In this document: positions 56,795-64,000 of the stretch, in pieces
Layout: each line of letters opens with the position of its first letter
Position numbering within the stretch: position 1 is the stretch's first letter
Assembly (NCBI RefSeq): GCF_038050405.1
Contig: NZ_CP150901.1
Span: 1,922,001-1,986,000, forward strand
Reading direction: 5' to 3'
Source of the DNA: Paraburkholderia sp. IMGN_8
GTDB lineage: Bacteria > Pseudomonadota > Gammaproteobacteria > Burkholderiales > Burkholderiaceae
DNA length: 64,000 nt
Translations under genes and position numbers: made by a program
Notes under the pieces: model-generated
The model's database searches: none
What the model saw: only the letters and a program-made list of their open reading frames with translations
Told to the model about the DNA's origin: nothing

Positions 56795-58756
56795 TCAGTG
56801 TTCGGCGGGCTGGCTGGCCACAGCGGTCTTTGCGACCTGCTGCGGCTTGTGGCCCTGCGTGCTTGCGGCGGCGATCCGGGCGGCAGCGCTTTCGATGCGC
56901 GCAGCGCGCTCGGCTTCACGGTCGGCGGCTGATTGCGCTGCTGCCGTTGTTGCTGGCGATGTCGCTGCTGTTGACGGCTCCGCTTCCGACGTCGGGCCCG
57001 GCACCGCGGCCTGCGGCTCGGCAGGCGGCAACGCTGTCGCAACGGGTGCGGCGGGCGTTTGCGGCGCCGGTGCGGGCGAGGGCAGGGGTGCCGGCGGGCT
57101 CACCGAAGCCGGGGCTGGCATGGGCGAAGCGGCCGGCGCAGCCTCGGCAGGCGCGGCACGCATTTTCGGGTGACGGCCTTCCATGTTGCCGGTCGCGTAG
57201 ACGTCGGCCTCGTTCGGCTGCGAGAAGCTGTCCGTGGGCAGTGGCAGGTCCGCGGTTTGTAGCGGCTTGACGAGATGCGGCGTGATGATGAACACGAGTT
57301 CCGTCAGGTCCTGCTGGAACGACGTGCTGCGCGCCAGCGCACCGAGCACCGGCACTTCGCCAATGCCGGGAATGGCTTTCAGCGCGCCGGTGACGTTGCT
57401 CTTCATCAGTCCGCCGATCGCAAACGACTCGCCGTCGCTCATCTGGACGACGGTGGACGCGCGACGGGTCGTGATGAGCGGCAGGATCGACACACCGCTC
57501 ACGTTGGACGCGCTAAGCGTGATGCCAGTCGGCGACAGCTCGGACACCTCGGGTGCAACCTTCAGGCTGATACGGCCGTTGGAAAGCACGGTCGGCGTGA
57601 ACTTCAGGCCGACACCGAATTCCTCTTCCTGGAGCGTGATGCTCGTCACGCCGGTACCGCTGCTCTGCGGCACCGGAATGAAAATCTTGCCGCCGGCGAG
57701 GAAGGTGGCCTCCTGGCCGCTGATTGCGACGAGGTTCGGTTCGGCGAGGATCTTGACGAGGTCGTCCGTCTTCTGCGCATCGATGGCGAACTTTAACGGT
57801 CGGTTGTTCGCCTTGCTGCCCATAATGACGCTCGTCACGCCAGCCAGCAGGTCGCTCACGAGCGCGCCGCTCCATGAACCGAAGCCGCCCTGAATGTTGA
57901 GCGCCGCGCCCATCTGGTTGATGAGCGTCTTCGACACCTCGGCGACCTTGACTTCGAGCATCACCTGCTGGGGCGCGTCGACCGTCATCATGTTGATCAC
58001 CTCGGCCGGCTTGCTGGTGCTCGCACTCTGCTGGTTCACAGGCGCGCCGCCTATGCTCCCGGACCCCGCCTGCGATTGCTGGGTGGGCTGTGCGTCCGCG
58101 TAGGCCTTCGCGATCTCCATCGCCTGCTGGGCAGCCGGCGAACTCGATACATGCCCCCCGAGCACCAGGTTGCCTGCTGCGGTCGATACCCGGATGCTGC
58201 GCTCATTGGGCAACAGTTGCCCAAGCGATTGCTGCACGCCATTGGCGTCAACGTTGACAATCACGTCGATCATCTGGCATCCGCCGCTGCGTCCCTGCAC
58301 GATCATGTTGGTCGTGCCGACCGCCATGCCGACGAGATAGAGCGTGCGCGGCGACACCAGCGTGGCTTGCACGATCGTCGGATTGCCGAGCGTGCGGTTG
58401 CGTGCCGGTTCGGCGAGAGGCAGAAGTGCCGACTTGCCAACCGGTACGACGACGCTGGTTTCATCATGGATCTCGCCGGTGCAGTTCGGGCCGCGAAGCG
58501 GCGCGGCGGCAGCAGCGCCGGCAGCTCCGCCGGCCGGCATCGGCGCCATGCTGACCATCATCGGCATCGGTGAGCGGCCGGCCGGAAACGGCGCATTCGG
58601 CCTGGCCTTAGCGAGCGCCGGAACTTCGGCCGCTTCCTGCGCTGCGCCGCTTTGCGCGACAAGCAATCCGGTGCACAGCGCCGAGGCGAGCACGACGCCG
58701 CCGAGCGAGCGGCTACGCATCGCGCCGCCGGATGAGAACCCCTGTTTCGTCTTCAT
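56795..58756 (-). CDS. rcpA: RcpA/CpaC-like outer-membrane secretin
   Basis: The 653-residue precursor has a signal sequence ending near residue 40. An N-terminal pilus/BON-like region follows with VVVPVGKSALLPLAEPARNR and GNPTIVQATLVSPRTLYLVG. The secretin core lies at about residues 250-480 and includes VAPEVSELSPTGITLS and ELVFIITPHLVKPL. The last 150 residues are an unusually long Pro/Ala/Glu-rich tail ending in a basic stretch, which is not part of the pore. The secretin forms the outer-membrane gate for the pilus. Confidence 0.9.
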   Translation of the reverse strand: MKTKQGFSSGGAMRSRSLGGVVLASALCTGLLVAQSGAAQEAAEVPALAKARPNAPFPAGRSPMPMMVSMAPMPAGGAAGAAAAAPLRGPNCTGEIHDETSVVVPVGKSALLPLAEPARNRTLGNPTIVQATLVSPRTLYLVGMAVGTTNMIVQGRSGGCQMIDVIVNVDANGVQQSLGQLLPNERSIRVSTAAGNLVLGGHVSSSPAAQQAMEIAKAYADAQPTQQSQAGSGSIGGAPVNQQSASTSKPAEVINMMTVDAPQQVMLEVKVAEVSKTLINQMGAALNIQGGFGSWSGALVSDLLAGVTSVIMGSKANNRPLKFAIDAQKTDDLVKILAEPNLVAISGQEATFLAGGKIFIPVPQSSGTGVTSITLQEEEFGVGLKFTPTVLSNGRISLKVAPEVSELSPTGITLSASNVSGVSILPLITTRRASTVVQMSDGESFAIGGLMKSNVTGALKAIPGIGEVPVLGALARSTSFQQDLTELVFIITPHLVKPLQTADLPLPTDSFSQPNEADVYATGNMEGRHPKMRAAPAEAAPAASPMPAPASVSPPAPLPSPAPAPQTPAAPVATALPPAEPQAAVPGPTSEAEPSTAATSPATTAAAQSAADREAERAARIESAAARIAAASTQGHKPQQVAKTAVASQPAEH

Positions 58757-58862
58757 TTTTTCATGCCCCCGTTACCCGATATCGGTCAATCGAGACTTCC
58801 GTTCTTTGTCTTCGTGGTGTCCGCTGCAGCGGTCCGTCATCGCAGATACCACCGAGTCCAAC

Positions 58863-59708
58863 CTAGAAACATTCGACACTGCCCAACACGCCCGACAGCA
58901 CGCCCACGCAGTCCCGCTTCGCCGCTGGTCGTGCGGCGTAGTGCACGCGCGCCGGACGTGCGGGCAAAGCAGCGGGCGCCGAGGCCGGCACGGCTGGCGT
59001 GCCGAGCAGCGTGACCTTCGTGGCACCGACGGTGGGCAGCGTCGCGGTATCCACCTGGTTGCGCAGCACCAGTGACAGCGTGCCGACACTGCGCGCGAGG
59101 TCGAGTTTTTCCGCCTGCTCAGGCGTGACTTCGAGCGTGACCGCATTGACGACTTTCGGTTTTGTTTCGTCACGGCCCACTTCCTGCGCGACAGCCAGCA
59201 CCAGAATTTTCTCCAGCACGATCTTGGAGATGCTTTCGTCGTTGCCCGATTTGTTCGTGCTGCTTTTGTCTTGCTGCGTGCTGACGATGATGTCGACATA
59301 GTTGCCCGGCAGAGCGAAGCCAGCCACGCCGATCACATCATTGACGCGTACTGTGATTGCGCGGCGACCTTCTTCGATCACCGCCGATAGCCCGCCCTGT
59401 GTGCCGACCGGCGTCAGCTTGCCGTCCAGAATCGGTTCGCCGCGCAGCGCGCTGTTTTTCATCACACGCCCGTCGAGTTTCTGCACATCGGTGAACGCAC
59501 CGGACGGTATGCTGCCCGCAGGCCAGTCGACCATCTTGATGAATTCAGGGTTAAGGCGTTGCCCGAGATTGATGTCAAGGGCAGCGACCGCGACTTTGGT
59601 CGTCATCCCCGACGATCGGTCCATCAGCCAGCGCGATGCCATCGCGACCGCACCGAGCCCCGCCACTGCAGCGACCAGCAACATCACCAACGCACGTACG
59701 TTCTTCAT
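58863..59708 (-). CDS. cpaB: CpaB/RcpC pilus assembly protein
   Basis: The 281-residue protein has an N-terminal membrane anchor (about 8-26), an SAF domain typical of CpaB/RcpC (TTKVAVAALDINLGQRLNPE through LRGEPILDGKL) and a C-terminal domain RVNDVIGVAGFALPGNYVDI. It sits in the periplasm and is needed for stable Flp pili. The C-terminal 40 residues are Pro/Ala/Arg-rich and variable. A 106-base gap follows before the secretin gene. Confidence 0.9.
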   Translation of the reverse strand: MKNVRALVMLLVAAVAGLGAVAMASRWLMDRSSGMTTKVAVAALDINLGQRLNPEFIKMVDWPAGSIPSGAFTDVQKLDGRVMKNSALRGEPILDGKLTPVGTQGGLSAVIEEGRRAITVRVNDVIGVAGFALPGNYVDIIVSTQQDKSSTNKSGNDESISKIVLEKILVLAVAQEVGRDETKPKVVNAVTLEVTPEQAEKLDLARSVGTLSLVLRNQVDTATLPTVGATKVTLLGTPAVPASAPAALPARPARVHYAARPAAKRDCVGVLSGVLGSVECF

Positions 59709-59771
59709 GATGAATCTCCCTGATGCCTGACCTGTTTCCCGACTAGAATTTCCGGCCGCTTATCCGGTCAA

Positions 59772-61199
59772 TTAACCGGCCGCGAATTTTTTTGCTGCCC
59801 ACTCCGCGCCGCCCTGCTGCTGTGGCGGCGGGTTATCGTGTTCGCCGACCACCGCGAAATAACTGTTCCAGGCGCGTAGCAGGTTCGGCCCGTCCGCTAC
59901 GGCCGGCTGTTCGAGGTATCGTGCGTTGGCCCGCACGATGCGCAGCAGATCACCCGGATAACACGCGAGCAGCGGCCGGCCGGACGACATATGCAAGTGA
60001 TGCACGAGGTACTCGAAGGCGTCGTCGTCCGACGCCACGGAGAGTTCTCCACAGCGCTGCTCGTACACGGCGCGATACTCGACGACATCGAGTGGGCCGA
60101 CGTACAGCTTGCAGCCGAGGCGCCGGAAGAACGCTTCATCGCCGAGGTCGGCTGGGGAGAAATTGCTCGAAAACGCAACCCAGACGTCGAAGGGCACCGA
60201 GAAGCGCAAACCGGTATGCAGCGTGAGCATGTCGCGTCCACGATCGAACGGCACGATCCAGCGGTTGAGCAGCTCGGCCGGCTCCACGCGCTGGCGGCCC
60301 AGGTCGTCGACAACGTACAGACCGCCGTTGGCCTTCACGTGCGGGGGGGCCTGGTAAAAACCGCTGGCCGCGTCGTAGCGCAGTTCGAGCATGTCGAGGG
60401 TCAGCTCGCCGCCTGACAATACGGTGGGCCGCTTGCAAATTTGCCAGCGGGCATCCGAAGGTGCGCTCAACGCGCTGTCGGGCTGCGTCGAGCCACAGGG
60501 TTCGTGAATGAGCGGGTCGAAAATCTGGATGACTTCGTTTTCGACCACGATTGCGTACGGCACGGCCACGTGGCCCGGCAGCAGCCGCCCCAATCGTTCG
60601 GCCAACGAAGTCTTACCGCTGCCCGGTGGGCCGAAAAAGATCACCGGCTTGCCGCTGTTGACCGCGCCTCCGATGTCGTCGAGCAGCGTCCCCCTGACAG
60701 TCAAGCCAGCAAAGGCAGCCCGCATGCCGGCGCGGGTAGCCTGCAGTTGCCGCACCGATTGGCGCTGGAGCATGGCTTCGTATGTAGCGAGCGCTACCGG
60801 CGCCGGGCCGACATAGCGGCAACGGGCCATGAACTCGCTTGCGCGCTGACGCCCGCTATCGGTCAGCTGCAGGTCGACGTCGATATCGCTGGCGCCGCGC
60901 CGGACGATCTCAAGCACCCGTTCGCGCACCGCGAAGGCCACTACGCCGTCGAGCACGCTGGCGCCCAGCTTGAGGCGCTGCACCAGTTGAGACAGCGACA
61001 CCTTGCCCAGCAGGAAGGCAGTCTTGGCTACCAGTTCAAGCAGGAAATTTTGATCGAGGCCGGTATCGGCAATAGTGCGCGGCGCGCGCGCCAGCAAATG
61101 CGTTTCTGCGCCTCCCCCGTTGAGGCGAGCCCGGCTGGCGTCCTGCAGGCGGCTGATGTCAGCCGGCGCGCCCGGCGCCGTTTTCAATTTGTCGGTCAT
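59772..61199 (-). CDS. AAA-family ATPase in the tad locus
   Basis: The 475-residue protein has an N-terminal helical region and a AAA core with Walker A FFGPPGSGKTSLAERLG near residue 164, Walker B LYVVDDLGRQR near residue 267 and a sensor segment WVAFSSNFSPADLGD. It is neither TadA nor TadZ. It has no membrane segment. I do not know a role for this protein in Tad secretion. Its place between tadV and cpaB within an otherwise standard operon suggests an accessory or regulatory motor. The ATG at 61199 follows GGGGA. Confidence 0.75.
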   Translation of the reverse strand: MTDKLKTAPGAPADISRLQDASRARLNGGGAETHLLARAPRTIADTGLDQNFLLELVAKTAFLLGKVSLSQLVQRLKLGASVLDGVVAFAVRERVLEIVRRGASDIDVDLQLTDSGRQRASEFMARCRYVGPAPVALATYEAMLQRQSVRQLQATRAGMRAAFAGLTVRGTLLDDIGGAVNSGKPVIFFGPPGSGKTSLAERLGRLLPGHVAVPYAIVVENEVIQIFDPLIHEPCGSTQPDSALSAPSDARWQICKRPTVLSGGELTLDMLELRYDAASGFYQAPPHVKANGGLYVVDDLGRQRVEPAELLNRWIVPFDRGRDMLTLHTGLRFSVPFDVWVAFSSNFSPADLGDEAFFRRLGCKLYVGPLDVVEYRAVYEQRCGELSVASDDDAFEYLVHHLHMSSGRPLLACYPGDLLRIVRANARYLEQPAVADGPNLLRAWNSYFAVVGEHDNPPPQQQGGAEWAAKKFAAG

Positions 61200-61309
61200 G
61201 TTATTTCCCCGGTTATCTCGTGCCGCGCACGAGCCCTGCTGTACTGCTTGCTCTTTTTCCCTTCTATGAGGGTGCTTCCTGCATGGTCGAGCGCTTGTGC
61301 GCTTAGCCG

Positions 61310-61858
61310 TCAGAGCGTGCCGCCTCTCGTCTGGAGAAACATCACGCACAGCGTGCCCAGGGCAATCGCGACGCCGTATGGCAGCGACCCTACCGAGGTG
61401 AACGTAGCGCCTTTGCCTCGCGCTTCCTTGCCACCTAACAAGGCGGGTCCTGCCAGGACGATTGCCAACATGTTCGCGCCTGTGTCCTTCACTGCACGCT
61501 TGAGAACGATCGTCGCCAGCGCCCACACGCCGCCCAGCACGAATGTCACAAGCACAATCTCCAGGGCAATGTCTGATCCGACAAACGCGCCGACCGCCGC
61601 CATCAGCTTTACGTCGCCCGCGCCCATTGCGCGCAGCAGGTACAGCGGCAAGAACAGGCTTCCCCCCGTGAGCATTCCGAGCAACCACCGGCCGCCACCT
61701 TCACCCACCCCATGCAGGCGCCACTGCATCGCCAGCGCCAGCGCCAGCCCTGTCAGCACAAGCCAGTTAGGAATGCGACGGGTGTGTAAATCCCAGCCCG
61801 CGGCCACCGCCACCAGTCCCAACAGGCACACACCGACCGGAAATTCAAAGGCGTTCAT
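61310..61858 (-). CDS. tadV: TadV/CpaA prepilin peptidase
   Basis: The 182-residue membrane protein is an A24 aspartic prepilin peptidase. The two catalytic Asp residues are in AAGWDLHTRRIPNW near residue 23 and in the GxGD motif MGAGDVKLMAAVG near residue 80. It should cleave the Flp and TadE/G pilins. The ATG at 61858 follows GGGGAC. It lies between the flp genes and the AAA ATPase gene. Confidence 0.92.
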   Translation of the reverse strand: MNAFEFPVGVCLLGLVAVAAGWDLHTRRIPNWLVLTGLALALAMQWRLHGVGEGGGRWLLGMLTGGSLFLPLYLLRAMGAGDVKLMAAVGAFVGSDIALEIVLVTFVLGGVWALATIVLKRAVKDTGANMLAIVLAGPALLGGKEARGKGATFTSVGSLPYGVAIALGTLCVMFLQTRGGTL

Positions 61859-61939
61859 GGAGTCCCCCGTTTTCGTTTCGCCAAGGCAAAACAGGAAGCC
61901 GACCCAAAAGAATGAAAGGGCCAGCCCTTTTCTCAATTT

Positions 61940-62128
61940 TTAAGGCACCGTGATAGCGTTAAACCACGCACCAAGGTTGGTGTACAGGGTATTGAGGCCC
62001 CCACCGAGAGCTGTTGCGCCCCCAATGATGGCCACCCCTACCAGCGCGGCGAGCAGGCCATACTCGATCGCCGTCACGCCGTCGTCTTCTCGCAAGACGT
62101 TACGAATCAGATCGCGAATCCGTTGCAT
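61940..62128 (-). CDS. flp2: Flp/Fap-type pilin, second copy
   Basis: The 62-residue prepilin has the family core EDDGVTAIEYGLLAALVGVA with the Glu-Tyr pair after the predicted cleavage site. It then ends in a short hydrophilic tail. It is close in sequence to the first copy (62226-62420) but with a different end (YTNLGAWFNAITVP), so the two may form a mixed filament or act in different conditions. Confidence 0.92.
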   Translation of the reverse strand: MQRIRDLIRNVLREDDGVTAIEYGLLAALVGVAIIGGATALGGGLNTLYTNLGAWFNAITVP

Positions 62129-62225
62129 CTGAGCCCCCAGAAAAAGTTCCTTCCCCAAGCGCACTTCGCCAGTGCGACGCAAGGAGCTGCCCTGAAGGAG
62201 ACACGGGCAGCTCCCTTGCCGCGGC

Positions 62226-62420
62226 TTATGCTGCTGCTGCGGCGGCGGTGTTCATTTTTCCGCCGATGTTGTTGAACAGGGTATTGAGGCCCGTGCCGAG
62301 AACTGTTGCGCCGGCAATAATGGCCACCCCCACCAGCGCAGCCAGCAGACCATATTCAATCGCCGTCACACCATCCTCTTCGCGGGCGAAATCACGGATC
62401 AGGTCGAGAGTCTTTTGCAT
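62226..62420 (-). CDS. flp1: Flp/Fap-type pilin, first copy
   Basis: The 64-residue prepilin has REEDGVTAIEYGLLAALVGV, and the mature chain ends in an odd run of alanines (NTAAAAAA). AAGGAG seven bases before the ATG fits strong translation. It is the first gene of the tad operon, as is usual. A sigma-54-like promoter lies about 370 bases upstream (62791-62806). Confidence 0.93.
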   Translation of the reverse strand: MQKTLDLIRDFAREEDGVTAIEYGLLAALVGVAIIAGATVLGTGLNTLFNNIGGKMNTAAAAAA

Positions 62421-62790
62421 TTGAAGCTCCTTGAAAAAGAAGTTTTTAGTACACCCAAACATGCCCGCTGCGGGACCGAGCAATCATGAAAGGCTGCTGA
62501 CTGCGCAGCCGGAATTGGCCTGGCTCACCGGTTCAGTACTGGAGCGCATCGTTTCGGTATCGTGTGCTCCAGCCGTTCCCCCTCCCCAACGCCATCACTG
62601 CGGAAACTTCGATAACCGTCGACGCCAGTGATCGCTGTTCCCCGCCGTCGGCACTACCGTCCTTGAAGGTTGGTTATGTGCCGAAGCTTTCTGGCGCCGC
62701 GGAATTGATACCCCCGTCAGCAGTTCTACGGCGCCTGAAACCGCGGCGCCCTTTACTGCTCAAGCAGCGCGCCACCGTTGCGAGACAATT

Positions 62791-62806
62791 AGCGAAAAGA
62801 ATGCCA
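62791..62806 (-). promoter_or_regulatory. Sigma-54 (RpoN) promoter candidate toward flp/tad
   Basis: The minus strand reads TGGCAT-TCTTT-TCGC-T with GG-N10-GC spacing. It would give a leader of about 360 bases before flp1, which is long, so a closer sigma-70 promoter may exist as well. Confidence 0.5.
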
Positions 62807-63024
62807 GCCCGTCGAAGGGCTTGATGGCATTGAATGTTTCGCACAAGCAAAAGACCCGGAGCGCTGGCGACGTCCAGAATGTCTTAGTTTTGAGAAGCTT
62901 TTTGGCGAAATCGGCCCAAATAGCCGGAAAAGTGCTTCACCGCTACTTACGAAATATGGTTGGGACCGGGGGCACGTGTTGTTGCGATCAGTGCTACGTC
63001 TGTGCGAATGGGAACTGCCCGCCT

Positions 63025-63040
63025 TGGCACCCTAACTGCT
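63025..63040 (+). promoter_or_regulatory. Sigma-54 (RpoN) promoter candidate toward a small ORF
   Basis: The plus strand reads TGGCAC-CCTAA-CTGC-T, with a perfect -24 element and one change in the -12 element. It points at the small frame starting at 63196, about 145 bases from the predicted start. Confidence 0.5.
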
Positions 63041-63195
63041 TGTTTTTAATGAGAAAAACGGGCCAACCCGTCGCCGGAAAAGGTAAGGATCACGGGGGCT
63101 GCGATACGGCGACGGCTCGCCGAATGATTGTTTGCTCATCCGAAGAATGTTCGCTCGAACACAGAGCCGAACTATTTTGGTAAGGAGATACACCG

Positions 63196-63387
63196 ATGAC
63201 GCGCAGTGCCGGCACTGATCCGGCTACCCAAAAGAAACTGGCACAGGTTGTTACAACGCCGATACGTCAGTTGCGTCTTTGGTTCTCACGGCGCTTGATA
63301 TTTTCAGATGTGGCGAATGGCTCCTCGCGTGTCGTGGTGCCGCTCGCTCAAGTTCAACGGCAGCTTCTGAGTGCGCCGCGACCGTAG
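63196..63387 (+). CDS. Small hypothetical protein (63 residues)
   Basis: The frame has a strong AAGGAG site eight bases before the ATG and a sigma-54-like promoter upstream. The product, MTRSAGTDPATQKKLAQVVT onward, is basic and without a signal peptide or known family. Composition alone does not prove coding, so this remains tentative. Confidence 0.35.
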   Translation: MTRSAGTDPATQKKLAQVVTTPIRQLRLWFSRRLIFSDVANGSSRVVVPLAQVQRQLLSAPRP

Positions 63388-63533
63388 CTTCGACCGTTTT
63401 GGTCGACTGAAACTGCAACCGATGTGTGCTTTTCTGTCTGACCGCGTACAGCCCTCGATGAATGACTGTTCATGTTTAAGGTCGATACCCCGAGGCCAGC
63501 ATGACATCTTGATCCTGCAAGCATTGAACCGCG

Positions 63534-64000
63534 TCAGCGGCCACGCGCGTCCGCTCGAAGTGACACCGGCTCCGGCGCGCGCAGTTGCAACGCGAGCGAC
63601 ACGACGGTCGACCCGGGCGTGGACAGCACCGAAAACTCAGCGCCGAGCCGGGCCGCGCGCGTTTGCATGCTGCGCATGCCGGTGCCGCGATAAACGTCGA
63701 CCGCTGCCGGATCGAAACCTGTCCCGTTGTCTTCTATGGCGAGACGCAGCGCGCCGTCGTCGTAATTCAGATCGATCTGGACGCTCGTCGCATTGCTGTG
63801 CTTGAGTACGTTCGTCAGCCCTTCCTGCAGCACGCGCATCACGTCGAGATTCTGAGAGGCAGTGAGGTTGATCATGTCGAGACCCGACACTCGCCATGCG
63901 CAGTCGATGCGCCGGATTTCGAAGAGACGCGTCATGCGGTGACGCAGCGGCGCGATCAGGTCGATCAGCGCATGTTCGCCCAGGTCGTGACTCGCAGCGG
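63534..64000 (-). CDS. NarX/DegS-type sensor histidine kinase, C-terminal part (cut by window edge)
   Basis: Only the last 155 codons are present. They include EGLTNVLKHSNATSVQIDLN (N-box), IEDNGTGFDPAA (G1) and GTGMRSMQTRAARLGAEFSV (G2), the ATPase domain of HisKA_3 kinases that pair with LuxR/NarL-type regulators. The dimerisation histidine and sensor lie beyond the right edge. It is on the same strand as flp but more than 1 kb upstream, so it is probably separate from the tad operon. Confidence 0.85.
   Translation of the reverse strand, partial: AASHDLGEHALIDLIAPLRHRMTRLFEIRRIDCAWRVSGLDMINLTASQNLDVMRVLQEGLTNVLKHSNATSVQIDLNYDDGALRLAIEDNGTGFDPAAVDVYRGTGMRSMQTRAARLGAEFSVLSTPGSTVVSLALQLRAPEPVSLRADARGR

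Larger units (their letters stand above)
62421..63195. other. Long divergent intergenic region upstream of flp
   Basis: These 775 bases contain two outward sigma-54-like promoters (62791-62806 minus, 63025-63040 plus). An open frame of 120 codons (62821-63183, plus) is rich in Cys and has no recognisable family or good ribosome-binding site, so it is not called. The long leader between the minus promoter and flp1 may carry regulatory RNA structure. Confidence 0.45.

Noticed and set aside
62821-63183. 120-codon plus-strand frame rich in cysteine upstream of flp
   Set aside because: No good ribosome-binding site, no family, and a promoter-like element (63025-63040) lies inside it. It was left as intergenic.

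Overview
The window is GC-rich, gene-dense DNA of a betaproteobacterium. It is most likely a Burkholderiales member close to Paraburkholderia or Burkholderia. The support is the protein style throughout, an hpnIJKL hopanoid cluster, a DUF4148 protein, a Burkholderia-type Tad pilus locus and multicopy long inverted-repeat intergenic elements. No rRNA, tRNA, CRISPR array, phage or intact insertion sequence was seen.

Left part (1-19.5 kb), nitrogen scavenging. Divergent sigma-54-type promoters (122-137 and 198-213) face a gene cut by the left edge and a polysaccharide deacetylase/GntR/flavin reductase set, with a gamma-glutamyltransferase on the opposite strand. Next come a free-standing copy of the allophanate hydrolase C-terminal domain, an orphan mreB and an ABC substrate-binding protein. 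The binding protein is preceded by a guanidine-I (ykkC) riboswitch. A small winged-helix regulator, a TIM-barrel isomerase and an isopenicillin-N-synthase-like oxygenase follow. A second guanidine-I riboswitch then leads an operon of two DUF1989 proteins, a 1199-residue biotin carboxylase, an allophanate hydrolase lacking its C-terminal domain, and an ABC permease and ATPase. I read this as a guanidine import and degradation regulon, not a urea one: guanidine to carboxyguanidine to allophanate to ammonia and CO2. Sigma-54-like promoters precede both riboswitches and the separated domain gene, which suggests nitrogen-limitation control on top of guanidine sensing.

Middle part (19.5-46.8 kb). 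Three copies of a roughly 0.8-0.9 kb inverted-repeat element sit against gene ends. Between them lie a CusRS-like two-component system converging on an RND efflux operon, a DUF4148 protein, a GNAT acetyltransferase, a LysR remnant, two LysR genes with a thiamine-diphosphate enzyme, PsiE, a DUF1269 protein and Pcm. The hopanoid head-group cluster hpnI-J-K-L, an unidentified small protein, a lipoprotein and a sigma-54 activator follow.

Right part (47-64 kb). A 14-gene tad/flp pilus locus runs on the minus strand from flp (62420) to tadC (49521), followed by marR, an isoprenylcysteine-methyltransferase-like gene and a sterol desaturase-like gene. A truncated second tadC lies beyond them. Sigma-54-like promoters upstream of flp and the sigma-54 activator at 45313-46779 suggest how the pilus locus may be controlled. 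A NarX-type histidine kinase is cut by the right edge.
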